19,827 nt of DNA from Dissophora ornata (taxonomy: Eukaryota; Mortierellomycota; Mortierellomycetes; Mortierellales; Mortierellaceae), in contig MU617188.1 in NCBI GenBank assembly GCA_025201705.1, forward strand, positions 1 to 19,827. Direction: 5' to 3'. This document shows, piece after piece, positions 8,201-17,943 of this stretch (positions within the stretch are counted from its first letter, which is position 1; each line of letters opens with the position of its first letter). The position numbers were made by a program, and so were the translations under genes. The notes beneath the pieces are model-generated. The model had not been told where the DNA came from, made no database searches, and saw only the letters and a program-made list of their open reading frames with translations.

Positions 8201-11200
8201 ATGAGGCGGAAAACACCAGCGATAGCGCTGCTATCCACCCCAACCTCATCCTCGCAACACATTGTGGTCGTGTCGGACTCGGACACTGACAGAGATCAGG
8301 CGGTGATCGACAAGGGCAAGAGAAAAGGCAACGCTAAACGCCAAAGCCTTGGGACGGACTTTAGAGGAGCCAATTCGGGTGCTAGCGCGCGAGATATTAT
8401 ATCAATCTCTTCAGACGAAGGCGGCAATGGCGACGAAAAGAAAGATGTAGCTACATTCAAGCCACGCTCACGAAGGAGCCTCCACGCGAATTCCGTGATT
8501 CCCAAAACGGAAGAGCATGACGGACTCGGAATATCACGAATAGGCTCTAATGGCGCGCACACCGTGTTGCATCATTTAGCCGAACGTTTGACAAATCTCC
8601 CGTTCCCAACGAACAGAGATAGGAGACAAAAGCTGCCACCACGATCCAACACGTTTGCTTTTGCGCAGGAAGAAAGCAATGCCATCAAAATAGATGTAGT
8701 TGACCTGGCTTCTCTGTCCCCGCAACCAAAAGAAAGCTATTTTAAGGCCACGGAGAAAGATGAGAGTCAAGGAGCGGGACCGAACAACTCTGAAGATTAC
8801 GACTATTACGCCGATGACCACCTTGGTGGTGAAATGGAGGTAGCTATCTTGTCAAAGTTGGCTTCAGATTTGCGTTGATTGCAATTTGCAGTCTATGGAT
8901 CAACCATCTCATCACGCCCGCTTTTATTGCTTTTCGTTAAATTATCCAGTGGGTACCATACACAGATTCATGGCTTACCTCCGATGTTGATTTCGTTGAC
9001 CTGATGAACAAATCCTATCATTCCGCAAAGGAAACCCTTTTGGTAAGACATCCATCCAAGCACGGATTCAGAGTTCGTAAGGGCTTCAGACTCGGTCCTC
9101 AATGCACCCAGAGAGCTAACTAGCCTATTACACATTTTTGCAGGCATACCAACAAGATATGATTCACCAACGGGAAAAGCAAGTCCTTCTATCAGTCAGT
9201 GACAATAAACCGGCGACAAGAGTTCACAAAGATTTCACGCATGATGAAATGGCGATCATCTTTGCTCAAGTAGCAAAGGCTACACAAAAACTGGAGCCGG
9301 TGGACTGGTACTCGGTGTCAAAGTATTATTTATTTTCATTTTTTTTTTTTTTTTCATCAGCCCGGTTGGGTTCTCCTTGGAGTTAGAACAATGTATACTC
9401 TCAACAGTGATCTCACCATCCCGCCCTGTTGCTTTGTGGGGAAATGCTCCTGCGAACTAGGCTTGTCTTTGATTTCACGGGATATCAAAAATCTGGAAAT
9501 GCTTGCCTGGAAGCGTTCGAGTACGCAATAGGACAATTCAACAAAACCCCTGCTCGCTGTCATCCTGACTCGGTCGTCCATCCCAACAAGATGTCAATAC
9601 CTGGATTATTGTCATTGAGAGAGCGTGGACGAAGACAGACGCATATCTTGAAGGTACCCGCGAATGGCGATCATATTGTAGAGATAAAGCATGCTCGAAA
9701 ATTTACTGCTTGGAAACATATTAACCCACGCAAGATATCTTTTTTCTGCGATAATAGGACTCATTACTCCTGAAGATGACAAAGGAATATGCGTGTGCCA
9801 CGACGTTTAATTACTCGAGCGGCAGTGTCGTTGACATGGCGTTCAAGTCATCGACGTAAGCCTACAAACCAAGATCCATGTACTGTCTTGCTTTATGTTT
9901 GGCGTTTTTTTGCTGACCAGTTTGGGGCTACGTTTATATATTAGCATGAAACTGGCGGTGGCCAACGTGACGACCCAGGATTTCTACAATCGTCCAGGAA
10001 ACCTCCTCCTTTGCGACTTCAATAAAGGCTTGACAAAACACATTCAAGGACACGAGATACAAGGTGCAATTGCAGATCAACGTAAGAATTTATATTTCGA
10101 TAGTATGGACCATGTTGTCTATGATGGACTAAAAGAGCTAACAAGTAGAGAGGATTCCTTCTCCATATGGTGTTTTTAGGACAGACTGTTACTGTCAACG
10201 ACATTAAGCTGTCGCACTCTGAACGATTTTTCATTTCAGGAGCCAATGACAACAAAACCATGGTAACGAGAGCAGGAAAAGATGTCAGTGTCGCTACAGC
10301 ATTATTTTCGGATTACTGAAGGCTCTGCACGCGTTTCTTTTGGTGATAGATATGGGATGCTGAGACTGGGAGGCATCTTAACACAGTAGGTAAGCTTGAC
10401 TGCGTAAGACTCCGTTATGGCGCAGATGGTCCCTGGAATTGAGCCAGAACACGGACAAGTGCCTGATGTGTTACTATACTTTTTTTTTTTTACCGTATGC
10501 AATCTGTAGAGGACTATCGGTCGCCTGTCAACCGCATAGCGATCATGGAAAGCCCAAAGTACGGCGAAGACATCTTCGCCACGTGTTCCGGTGATGGGTA
10601 CGAATCTCATGGATGGTAGCGAATACGATCTGCAACGGTATATACGGCACAGTTTTGCTGACCTATGGCTCTTTCTCTCTCTCTCTCTTTCTTTCCCCCC
10701 TCTTCTTGCTTGCGCCTCTTAGTGTAGGCGTCGTTAACATCTACTCCTTGGGACCGGAAGGTCAAGTGCTGGCAAACAACAAACAACTGACAGCACCGGG
10801 CGGCAAACGATATGTCTCGAGCATATCCTTTGGCTATGGCCATTTCTGGGACTGTCTGGCTGCAGGGTTTGAAGGAACTGATAATGGCCAAAATAGCGAC
10901 GGCATGCTAGGACAGGTAAAACAACTCCTCTGCACCCCTTATACCCGAGGCATTTTCTACAAGCAAATTGGCATGCTCTCTAAAAAATAATGAATATAGG
11001 TCGCGTTTTATGATGCAAACACTCTTAGAAGAGTGACGGTAGGCGAAATTGGTTTCAGGTTAGCGACATCAACTGTTACCCCCAGAAGCGTATCTTGCCT
11101 CTCATTTTCACGTACCGGTAAGGACAGACCTTTGTCAAGTAACAGAAGAGGACGACTGTTCTTAGGCAACTCGCTTTACTTACACCAACGGGCGTATACC

Positions 11201-11821
11201 TTTATTATCCATCGTTCCTTCCACTTAGGACGATTACTCGTCTGTGGCACGTCTGGTAGGACGAACGCAGGTGATGACGAACAGGGTGATGGGATTGTGC
11301 GTATCTTTGACGTCCATCGCGGAAAAGTCGTACAGAGCGCCAATTCCGGACACCTGGACGTCAACATTGTTGATGTTAGCCCGTGTGAGAACTACGTCAT
11401 TAGTTGTTCACACCAGAACGAAATCGCAGTCTTTGACCGCCGGTTCCTCAAACCATTCCTGGATGACGCGCTGCATCGGTTCCAGCATGAGAACAAGCAG
11501 GATGGGGACGCGAATGCTGGGATCACATCCGCGTTGTGGTGGCCCGAAGGTCGCGGGACCAGTGAGTCGATGTTTATCACAAGCGGAGGTGATGGAGCTG
11601 TCAAGCTGTGGGATATAAGGAGAGCGACGGAGGATAGTGAGATTTGGTCCTTTGACGCGAATCTTGGTCCGATCGCACGAATGACTTGCTCACCGTCGTT
11701 GGAGCACCTGATTGTTGGTGCGGACACTGGCGCGGTGAGCCTGTTTACGCTCGACCACAGCATTGTGTCGGGGTACAGCGATCGACCGATGGCTCTCCTC
11801 ACAGATCCAGAAGAGCAGTAA
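8201..11821 (+). CDS. WD40-repeat protein with SUMO-interacting-like motifs and a DWD box; possible CUL4-DDB1 substrate receptor; apparent frameshift
   Basis: I do not recognise this gene by name. The exon model is 8201-8839, 8950-9042, 9144-9322, 9361-9653, 9758-9855, 9945-10081, 10180-10262, 10350-10389, 10510-10597, 10723-10915, 11000-11117 and 11229-11821, about 850 residues. Phases agree at every junction except inside the fourth exon, where the frame slips by one base. Residues 1-213 are polar and carry SUMO-interacting-like motifs at 21-30, 66-73 and 162-169. Residues 275-320 look Myb/SANT-like (FT..E, DW, QC). From about 402 on, WD40 blades follow (for example MIWDAETGRH across the 10262/10350 junction), with FITSGGDGAVKLWDIR at 769-784 matching the DWD box. 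The seventh exon could instead end at 10063, also in phase. A nuclear ubiquitin-ligase adaptor, perhaps like Raf1/DIM-9, is inference; a plain WD40 scaffold is the alternative. Confidence 0.75.
9323..9360 (+). other. 38-base micro-intron in the WD40 gene
   Basis: GTATTATTT begins at 9323, a T16 tract fills the middle and CATCAG ends at 9360. Removing it joins phase 2 to phase 2 and brings the QC-containing helix into frame after the DWYSVS segment. Without splicing, the frame stops at 9386. A donor at 9315 (GTGTCA) would give 46 bases but a less sensible frame. Confidence 0.55.
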
Positions 11822-11898
11822 ACCAACAAAGAAAGGCGTTTTTCGTTTATCTTTTTATTATGGTCTATGTACTTTAAAGAAACATTCATTCACGAAGC

Positions 11899-11919
11899 AA
11901 TAATAATAATAATAATAAA
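11899..11919 (+). terminator. (AAT)n tract containing the WD40 gene poly(A) signal
   Basis: Seven AAT-like units end in AATAAA at 11914-11919, about 93 bases after the WD40 stop codon. The 133-base gap between the converging WD40 and ATM1 stop codons must serve both 3' ends, so their transcripts may overlap. No AATAAA is seen on the minus strand for ATM1. Confidence 0.45.
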
Positions 11920-11954
11920 AATATATAAAAAAAAAAATGCCGTTTGCTAACGCA

Positions 11955-14759
11955 CTAGAAGACTGCTTCGCCTTCTTGAGTGTCCCACATGTGTCGATAG
12001 ATTCCGTCCTTCTTAAGCAGCTCCTCATGACGGCCACGTTCTGCGATCTGGCCCTCCTTCAGTACAATAATTTCATCTATAAGCAGAAAAGGGAAAAGAA
12101 CCCGAGTTAGCGAGATGTGAGGGTGTGTCTTTTGTCACGACAATAGCTGGACGGTGAGAAGGAGAAGAAGAAAAAAAAAAGAGAGAGAATAGTTGGTTTA
12201 CCTGCATCAGCAATGGTACGCAAGCGATGGGCAATGAACATGCTGGTTCCTCCCTTTTCATGCAGCACCGAACGGATGTTGGCGAGCAAACCCTGTTCCG
12301 TATGGGTGTCGAGCGCAGATGTTGCCTCGTCAAAGAACATGATGGGCGAGTTCTTCAGGATAGCTCTCGACAACGCCACGCGCTGCTTCTCTCCTCCAGA
12401 AAGCATCAAGCCACGCTCTCCGACCTTGGTCTCGTACTGATCAGGTAACTTCATGATCGCATCGTGGATATGAGCCCTCTTGGCTGCTTGGATGACTTCC
12501 TCGTCCGAGGCAGTGACTCGACCGTACTGGATGTTGCGCTTGATCGTCGTGTTGAACAATGCTGTTTCCTGGGGGACAACGCCAATCTGTGATCGCAGAC
12601 TGTCCAAAGTCACATCCTTAATGTCCTGGTTATCAATATAAACGTTGCCTCCTTGTGGGTCGTAGAATCGGAACAATAGTCGAAGCAGAGTTGATTTACC
12701 GCAGCCAGATGGACCCACGATGGCAATTTTTTTACCAGCAGGGACCACAAAGCTAATGCCCTTCAAGATCGGTCTATCAGGATGGTATCCAAAGACAACA
12801 TTCTCGAATCGTAGTTCACCTCCTTTGGCCGCCAGTTGAAGAGGAAGTGCATTGGGTTTCTCCTCGACCTTGACGTTCACTCCCTGAAGGTTGAACATGG
12901 TCTCCATATCGATCAAGGCCTGACGCAACTCACGGTAAACAGATCCCAAAAAGTTGAGCGGCAAAGACAATTGAAACACGAGTTGATTGATCATGACCAC
13001 GTCTCCAATCGTCATTGTTCCTGCAAGGACTCCTTGAGCAGCGAGATACATCATGGCGGTCAAACTGGTTGAAAAGATCATGTTTTGACCAGCATTCAAG
13101 AATGCAAGACTCGACGCGATCTTCAAGGATGCCTTTTCGTATTTCGACAAGGCTTCATCATATTGTTTCAATTCAAACTTTTCATTGTTGAAATACTTGA
13201 CGGATTCGAAATTGAGGAGAGATTCCACTGCAATGGTTGCTGCTTGATTGTCGGCTGCATTGGCTTGTTTCCTGAACTTTGTCCTCCATGCCGTCGTTTG
13301 AACTGTGAACCAAGCATAAGCTGCCATGGTGGCAGCCGTGACAGCAGCAAAGGATGGTCCGAATTGATAAGTCAGGATACTGCACACCATCGTGATTTCA
13401 AGTGCTGTTGGTAACAGGTGAAAAACCATGGATGAGAGTAGGAAACTGATGCCTCTGTTATGCAAAAAAAAAAAAAATCCCCATGTGTTAGTCAATGTTA
13501 ATAGGAGCAGCATAACAGCAATATGTAGGAAGAATTCATTGTGCGGGTCACATACTTTGTTCCTCGATCGATAGCACGACTCAATCCTCCTGTCTGCTTT
13601 GTCAGATGGAAGGACATGTCGAGACGATGCAAATGTTCAAAAACGTTAGCCGAGACGCGTCGGATGGCCTTCTGGGCTACAGCTGCAAACACAGCGTTGC
13701 GCAGTTCAGCAAAGATGGATGATCCAGCTCTAGCCAATCCATCTATTCACATGAATAGTGAGAAGTGGAAAAAAAGAAAGAAAGGGTTTCCGTTACTCCC
13801 TGAACGCGAGGGACCGTATCAACCAGAGGTAAGGTTTTCCACTTACAGCCCAGAATGACCGCACCGGCAACACTAAGAACAGTAGCCTCTATCGGAAATT
13901 CCGTGTTCAGCTTATCAATAATCTCCTTGAAGAAGAACGGCACTTGGACATTCAAGATCTTGCCCATGACCAATAATCCCAAAGCCACCACAACACGGAT
14001 CTTGACCCCACGATCATCTTTAGGCCAGATATAACCCGAGAGATCCTTAAAGATTTTCCAGTCCAGTCGATTCTGTTCTGCGCTGGAACTCTGTTTTTCC
14101 GAGGCCTTTGCAGCTGTTGCCATAATGTTTGTCGTTGTCGATGTTGTTGAACCCGTGGCCGATTGCTGGCCCTGTGAAAGCAAATTTTTGGAAGAATTGG
14201 CGCCTACAGCAGCACCTGCTCCTGTTCCTGCTCCTGACTCGGATGCCCCTTTGCCGCCCTGAGGGGGTGTACCCTCATGGTTGCTCTTCCGTGGTGCAGA
14301 AGGTCTTGTGAAGGCCCGCTTCTGATTGAAGGCAAGAGAATTGAGGCGTGCAGATGATGTACGCGCCTATCAACGTTACAAGAAAAAAAACGAGGCCATG
14401 GCGTCGCGTGTCAGAGAAAGAGAGATCTGGATACAGAAAAAAGACCCGGGACTGTAATGGCATGATTGCTGCCTCATATAAAAGACGACCATCTGAGTGT
14501 CAAAAAGAGAAATGTTATCAACGGGGACGGTTACCTCTCGTAGGCGATCGAAACGGATCGAGACCGAGTTCAAGAGCGAAAGACTGCCGGTCTCGGGTGC
14601 GACGACGGACGGCCTGGTCAGAGAAGAAAGGTGGTGGCAAGCAGGGTGCTGAGCAATTGAGAGAATGGTGCGCCTGCTGGGGGCTATGGGGTTGGACACC
14701 AGGGCCATAGCCAGCCTCCGCAGCGGTGCGCGGACGGCGTGGGTGCCCTGAATGATCAT
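11955..14759 (-). CDS. ATM1: mitochondrial ABC half-transporter Atm1 (iron-sulfur cluster export)
   Basis: Atm1 sits in the mitochondrial inner membrane and exports a glutathione-linked sulfur compound needed for cytosolic and nuclear iron-sulfur proteins. Exons are 14759-14535, 14366-13847, 13742-13556, 13454-12202 and 12076-11955; phases agree at all four junctions and give 768 residues. The N-terminus is rich in Arg, Ser and Ala and lacks acidic residues, as a mitochondrial presequence should. A Gly/Ala/Thr/Ser-rich linker follows, then the six-helix membrane domain with AIDRGTKGISF across the third junction. In the nucleotide-binding domain, Walker [10 protein letters not shown] is at 558-566, LSGGE at 662-666, Walker B IMFFDE at 682-687 and the H-loop His at 720. 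It ends [11 protein letters not shown]. An in-frame ATG at 14708 is an alternative start. The call is firm. Confidence 0.96.
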
Positions 14760-15250
14760 GAGGCCAGTGATGAGTAGAGATCCGACAAGAGGCCGATTTC
14801 CCTCAGCGGTTGAGTAGATCCAAGCAAGGACTTTTTGGAGGGAGAGCGGAGAGAGCGGAGAGGGGAAGGAAGGAAGGCGTGAAGGAAGAGGAGAGCCGCA
14901 ATGGGGCAAGTGATGCGAAGGAACACACTTGGTACGGATACCGCACGCAATAATGTAATTACGCGCCTCGATTGCACAATCTGGCACTGCGCATGGATCG
15001 TCAATTAACCCTGCCCCGCGAGTGGCGTCTGCACGGTAAATGAGAACTCATGCTGATGCCCATATTAGGAACCACCGCACAGTCACACTGCTTACTTGCC
15101 AAAGTAGTAAACAGCCCGAGAAAAATACTCCCCTTGCCTGCCTACCTGCCTGAATTGCTCGCTCTTGCTCCTGTCCTTTACCGCCCTCGCTCTCAAGCTC
15201 GACCGCCAGGAATAGGTCCCCCCAGGAAACACGCAAAACATACACAGCCA
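14760..15250. promoter_or_regulatory. divergent promoter region between ATM1 and the PPR gene
   Basis: These 491 bases separate two start codons facing away from each other, and both products are mitochondrial. Purine-rich sequence lies near 14829-14894. No TATA box or known factor site stands out, and the open frames here have no domain character. Confidence 0.5.
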
Positions 15251-17420
15251 ATGTCGGCGCTACTCAGGATTGCGTCGCTGCACTCACGGACCAGCCTACT
15301 ATCGACAGCATCCGCCACAAACCGTCTGTCCCTCGCCACTGTGTTACCACCCAGGACCAGGACATGGATCACACACACATTCTCAACAAGCTTGCCGTCT
15401 GCGCAAGCCATTGTGAAGAAGCCACTTAGTAAAAAGATTGCCATCCCCAAGGACCCTTACAAGCTATCGGAAAAGATTGTTAAATTCTCAAAGAACGGCA
15501 AACTGGACGACGCCGTCAACCTCGTCCTTGCCACTCCCAAGAGTCGTCAGAGTGAAGTCGTATGGAACCACCTTATCCAAGAGTCCTCAAAGTTAGGCAA
15601 GGCTAGCCAGTCGTGGCAACTCCTCAGCGATGTAAGCAAATCTTTTCTATACGAAATTGCGATGCGGCAAGCCGAGTTATCAATCGCTAAAAGCATCTTC
15701 TCTCTCTCTCTCTCTCTCTGTATCTCCTGTAGATGAAAAAGAGGGGGTTTGAGCCCAACGAGCGCACTTATACCATTCTCTTGAATGCATTAGCCATCAA
15801 CACATCCTCTCCCAACAGTGTCCCCCGAGCAATGACTCTTTACCAGGAAATGAAGGACAGTGAAGATACGCCACCCACACGGACTCATATCAATGCCTTG
15901 CTCAAGGTCTGCGCTCGGAAACCCGACCATGGAGCGTTGCAAAAAGTTTATGGAGAAATGCCAAAATCAGGACCCAACGCTCCCGACGTTGTCACTTTCA
16001 ATATTTTGATCAACTCGTTCGCACGCGAAGGAGGCGACAAGGGATTTGAGATGGCATGGAAGGTTTGGGGTGACTGTCTGGAAGCCAAGACCCGAAGACC
16101 TGATGAAGTCAACTTGGACGAAGCCTTGGTGGATGCTATTCTTTTGGCATGCAGAGAAGCCAAGAGCTCGGCGTATATCAAAAGAGGTTATCGTCTTGTA
16201 GAGTCATTGTATGGTCTGAGCCTCTCCGTTCCAGGATCGGGTGGGCCACCGACGATATCCGCCACGGACAAGACGATTTCCCCTAGCAAGGCCCTCGGTC
16301 TCGGAACGATTCTAAAGAAGGACACCATTCAGCCTAGGACAGTCGAGTTGCTTCTTTCCATTTGCACAAAGCTAAAGGATTATGGAAAGGCAGAGCGTTA
16401 CATGGATCTTATCCGTGAGACCTATCCAAGCTTTACGCCAGACTCTCAGCTCCTATCATCTTTGATGCATCTCCAAATCACAACGAAGGAATACCAAAAG
16501 GCGATCGAGACTTGGGACGAGATCAATAGATTGAATCTGCAACATACTCCCGCTACATTCAAGCAGGGTCTAGACGCGTCGCTCAAGGCTCGGAACTGGG
16601 AAAAGACGTCGGAAATGTACACGGAGATGAGAAGACAGATCAAGAAGAACAAGAGCTTTGACATGAGATACCATCGACCTATAAACCCGATTGTTCATCA
16701 GCAGGATGCCTGGACGTTGGTCTCGACTCTTAAATGTGCTGTCAAGACCAAACACATCCCTGAGGCTGTTGAGATCCTTCGAGAGACCCACTGGACCAAA
16801 GTTGTCCAAAGCTCTCGGTACCCGCGTGCGAATGCCGATATGGCAGAATTGGCGGTAAAGATCTACACCAGTGCATTGAAGGCATTGAAATTTCCAAAGA
16901 CCATTGACGGGTCGGATTCACCTCCACCACACGTTTCGACCCCGGAGACATATCAACTCGAGAATGAGCTCCAGGGGGCCAAGAACCTCCAGTTGCGTCT
17001 GAAGGATGCCCTGACACGGCACGACGAGGAGATGGACCGAAAGGAGGCAGAGGAGATGGAGGAGATCAAGAACCGTAGAGCACAGCGCTATTCGTCTGAA
17101 CCAGTAGCGCGGCACGGCGAGGAGATGGAAGAGATCAAGAACCGTAGAGCACAGCGCTATTCATCTGAACCAGTGGCGCGGGGCGACTTTGAGAAAAAGG
17201 AAGAGAGGCGATCGAGTAGGAGTGAAATCAGCAGAGGCGACGCCAGGAATGTGACTCTGGCAACGGCTCCGAGGAAACCGAGTCGTGTTGGAGTTGTCAG
17301 GAGCGATGAGCGGGAATGGAAGAGCAGAAAGTCGGTTGGAGGCGTAGGCAGTCGGATCGGAGCAGGTTCTGGTGCATCAACGCGGACTAGGATGAGCCGT
17401 AGCCAGGGCCAGAGTCAGCG

Positions 17421-17451
<31 letters not shown>

Positions 17452-17517
17452 CAGAGGGGGGTCCCATTTGGGGATGCATTCCATGTTTCCAAGGCATTCA
17501 CGCGGTCGGTTTTCTAG
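15251..17517 (+). CDS. mitochondrial pentatricopeptide-repeat (PPR) protein
   Basis: PPR proteins bind organelle RNA and act in processing, stability or translation. Exons are 15251-15631 and 15733-17517, joined in phase 0 over a 101-base intron, giving 721 residues. The first 60 residues hold many Arg, Ser and Thr and no acid, a good mitochondrial presequence. Helical PPR units are visible from about residue 75: one includes MKKRGFEPNERTYTILLNAL just after the splice, another PDVVTFNILINSFA. More degenerate helical pairs run to about residue 480. The C-terminal 170 residues are low complexity, with a 23-residue tandem duplication and a Gln-Ser hexanucleotide repeat. Which RNA it serves is unknown; a Ccm1-like role in rRNA maturation is only one option. 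An upstream start at 15050 in the same frame would be out of keeping with the presequence. Confidence 0.85.
15699..15719 (+). repeat. (TC)n microsatellite in the PPR intron
   Basis: About ten TC units lie just upstream of the TAG acceptor at 15730-15732 and serve as its polypyrimidine tract. Confidence 0.85.
17050..17187 (+). repeat. 69-base tandem duplication inside the PPR gene
   Basis: Two copies (17050-17118 and 17119-17187) differ at only a few bases and keep the frame. Each encodes a 23-residue unit beginning EEMEEIKNRRAQRYSSEPVA, at residues 567-589 and 590-612. The units are charged and probably helical. Confidence 0.9.
17405..17456 (+). repeat. CCAGAG hexanucleotide repeat coding for Gln-Ser
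   Basis: Eight or so CCAGAG-like units near the 3' end of the PPR gene encode alternating Gln and Ser, with the first units diverged (GGCCAGAGT, CGCCAGAGC) and the later ones identical. Confidence 0.9.
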
Positions 17518-17638
17518 TCGGTGATGGATCGTATCCAGGGCGGATGGCCATGGGCCAGTGTACACTACAGGAGCATAGCCTAGACTACACCAGACACATG
17601 TAGTAATAATACACGCATATGCCACGGTGGAGCGGTGG

Positions 17639-17677
17639 ATTGGCGCAATGTCATTGGCGCAATCTGATTGGCTCAAT
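17639..17677 (-). promoter_or_regulatory. triple CCAAT-box array upstream of SEC62
   Basis: ATTGGCGCAAT occurs at 17639-17649 and 17653-17663, and ATTGGCTCAAT at 17667-17677, with starts exactly 14 bases apart. Each contains a reverse CCAAT box, the site of the HAP/NF-Y complex, inside a partly palindromic ATTGGCGCAAT frame. The array is 267 bases before the SEC62 ATG and 122 bases after the PPR stop codon. A CT-rich stretch (about 17755-17830) between it and the ATG probably holds the transcription start. Confidence 0.65.
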
Positions 17678-17943
17678 CTTCACAGTGGTTATTATTTCTC
17701 CTGAGAGACAAAGGGATCAGAGATCATCTGATCGCGAAGCGTGGCATCATCATTTCCTCCCCTTGTTTGTATCAGCTTTTTTTTTCCTCCCATCCCCCCT
17801 TCTCTCTCTCCCCTTTCTCGTTTTCGCTCTTACGCAATCCCCGCACCCACACACCGAGTCCCATCGCACGCAGAGTATATTGGTCAAAGGACACAGAGGC
17901 AGGATACTTCAACTCAACACAAACAGTCAAAAGCAGAATCGTC

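Noticed and set aside
14376..14530. Open-frame extension of the first ATM1 exon
   Set aside because: This is intron 1 sequence following a GTAACC donor; splicing to 14366 gives the Arg-rich presequence in frame.
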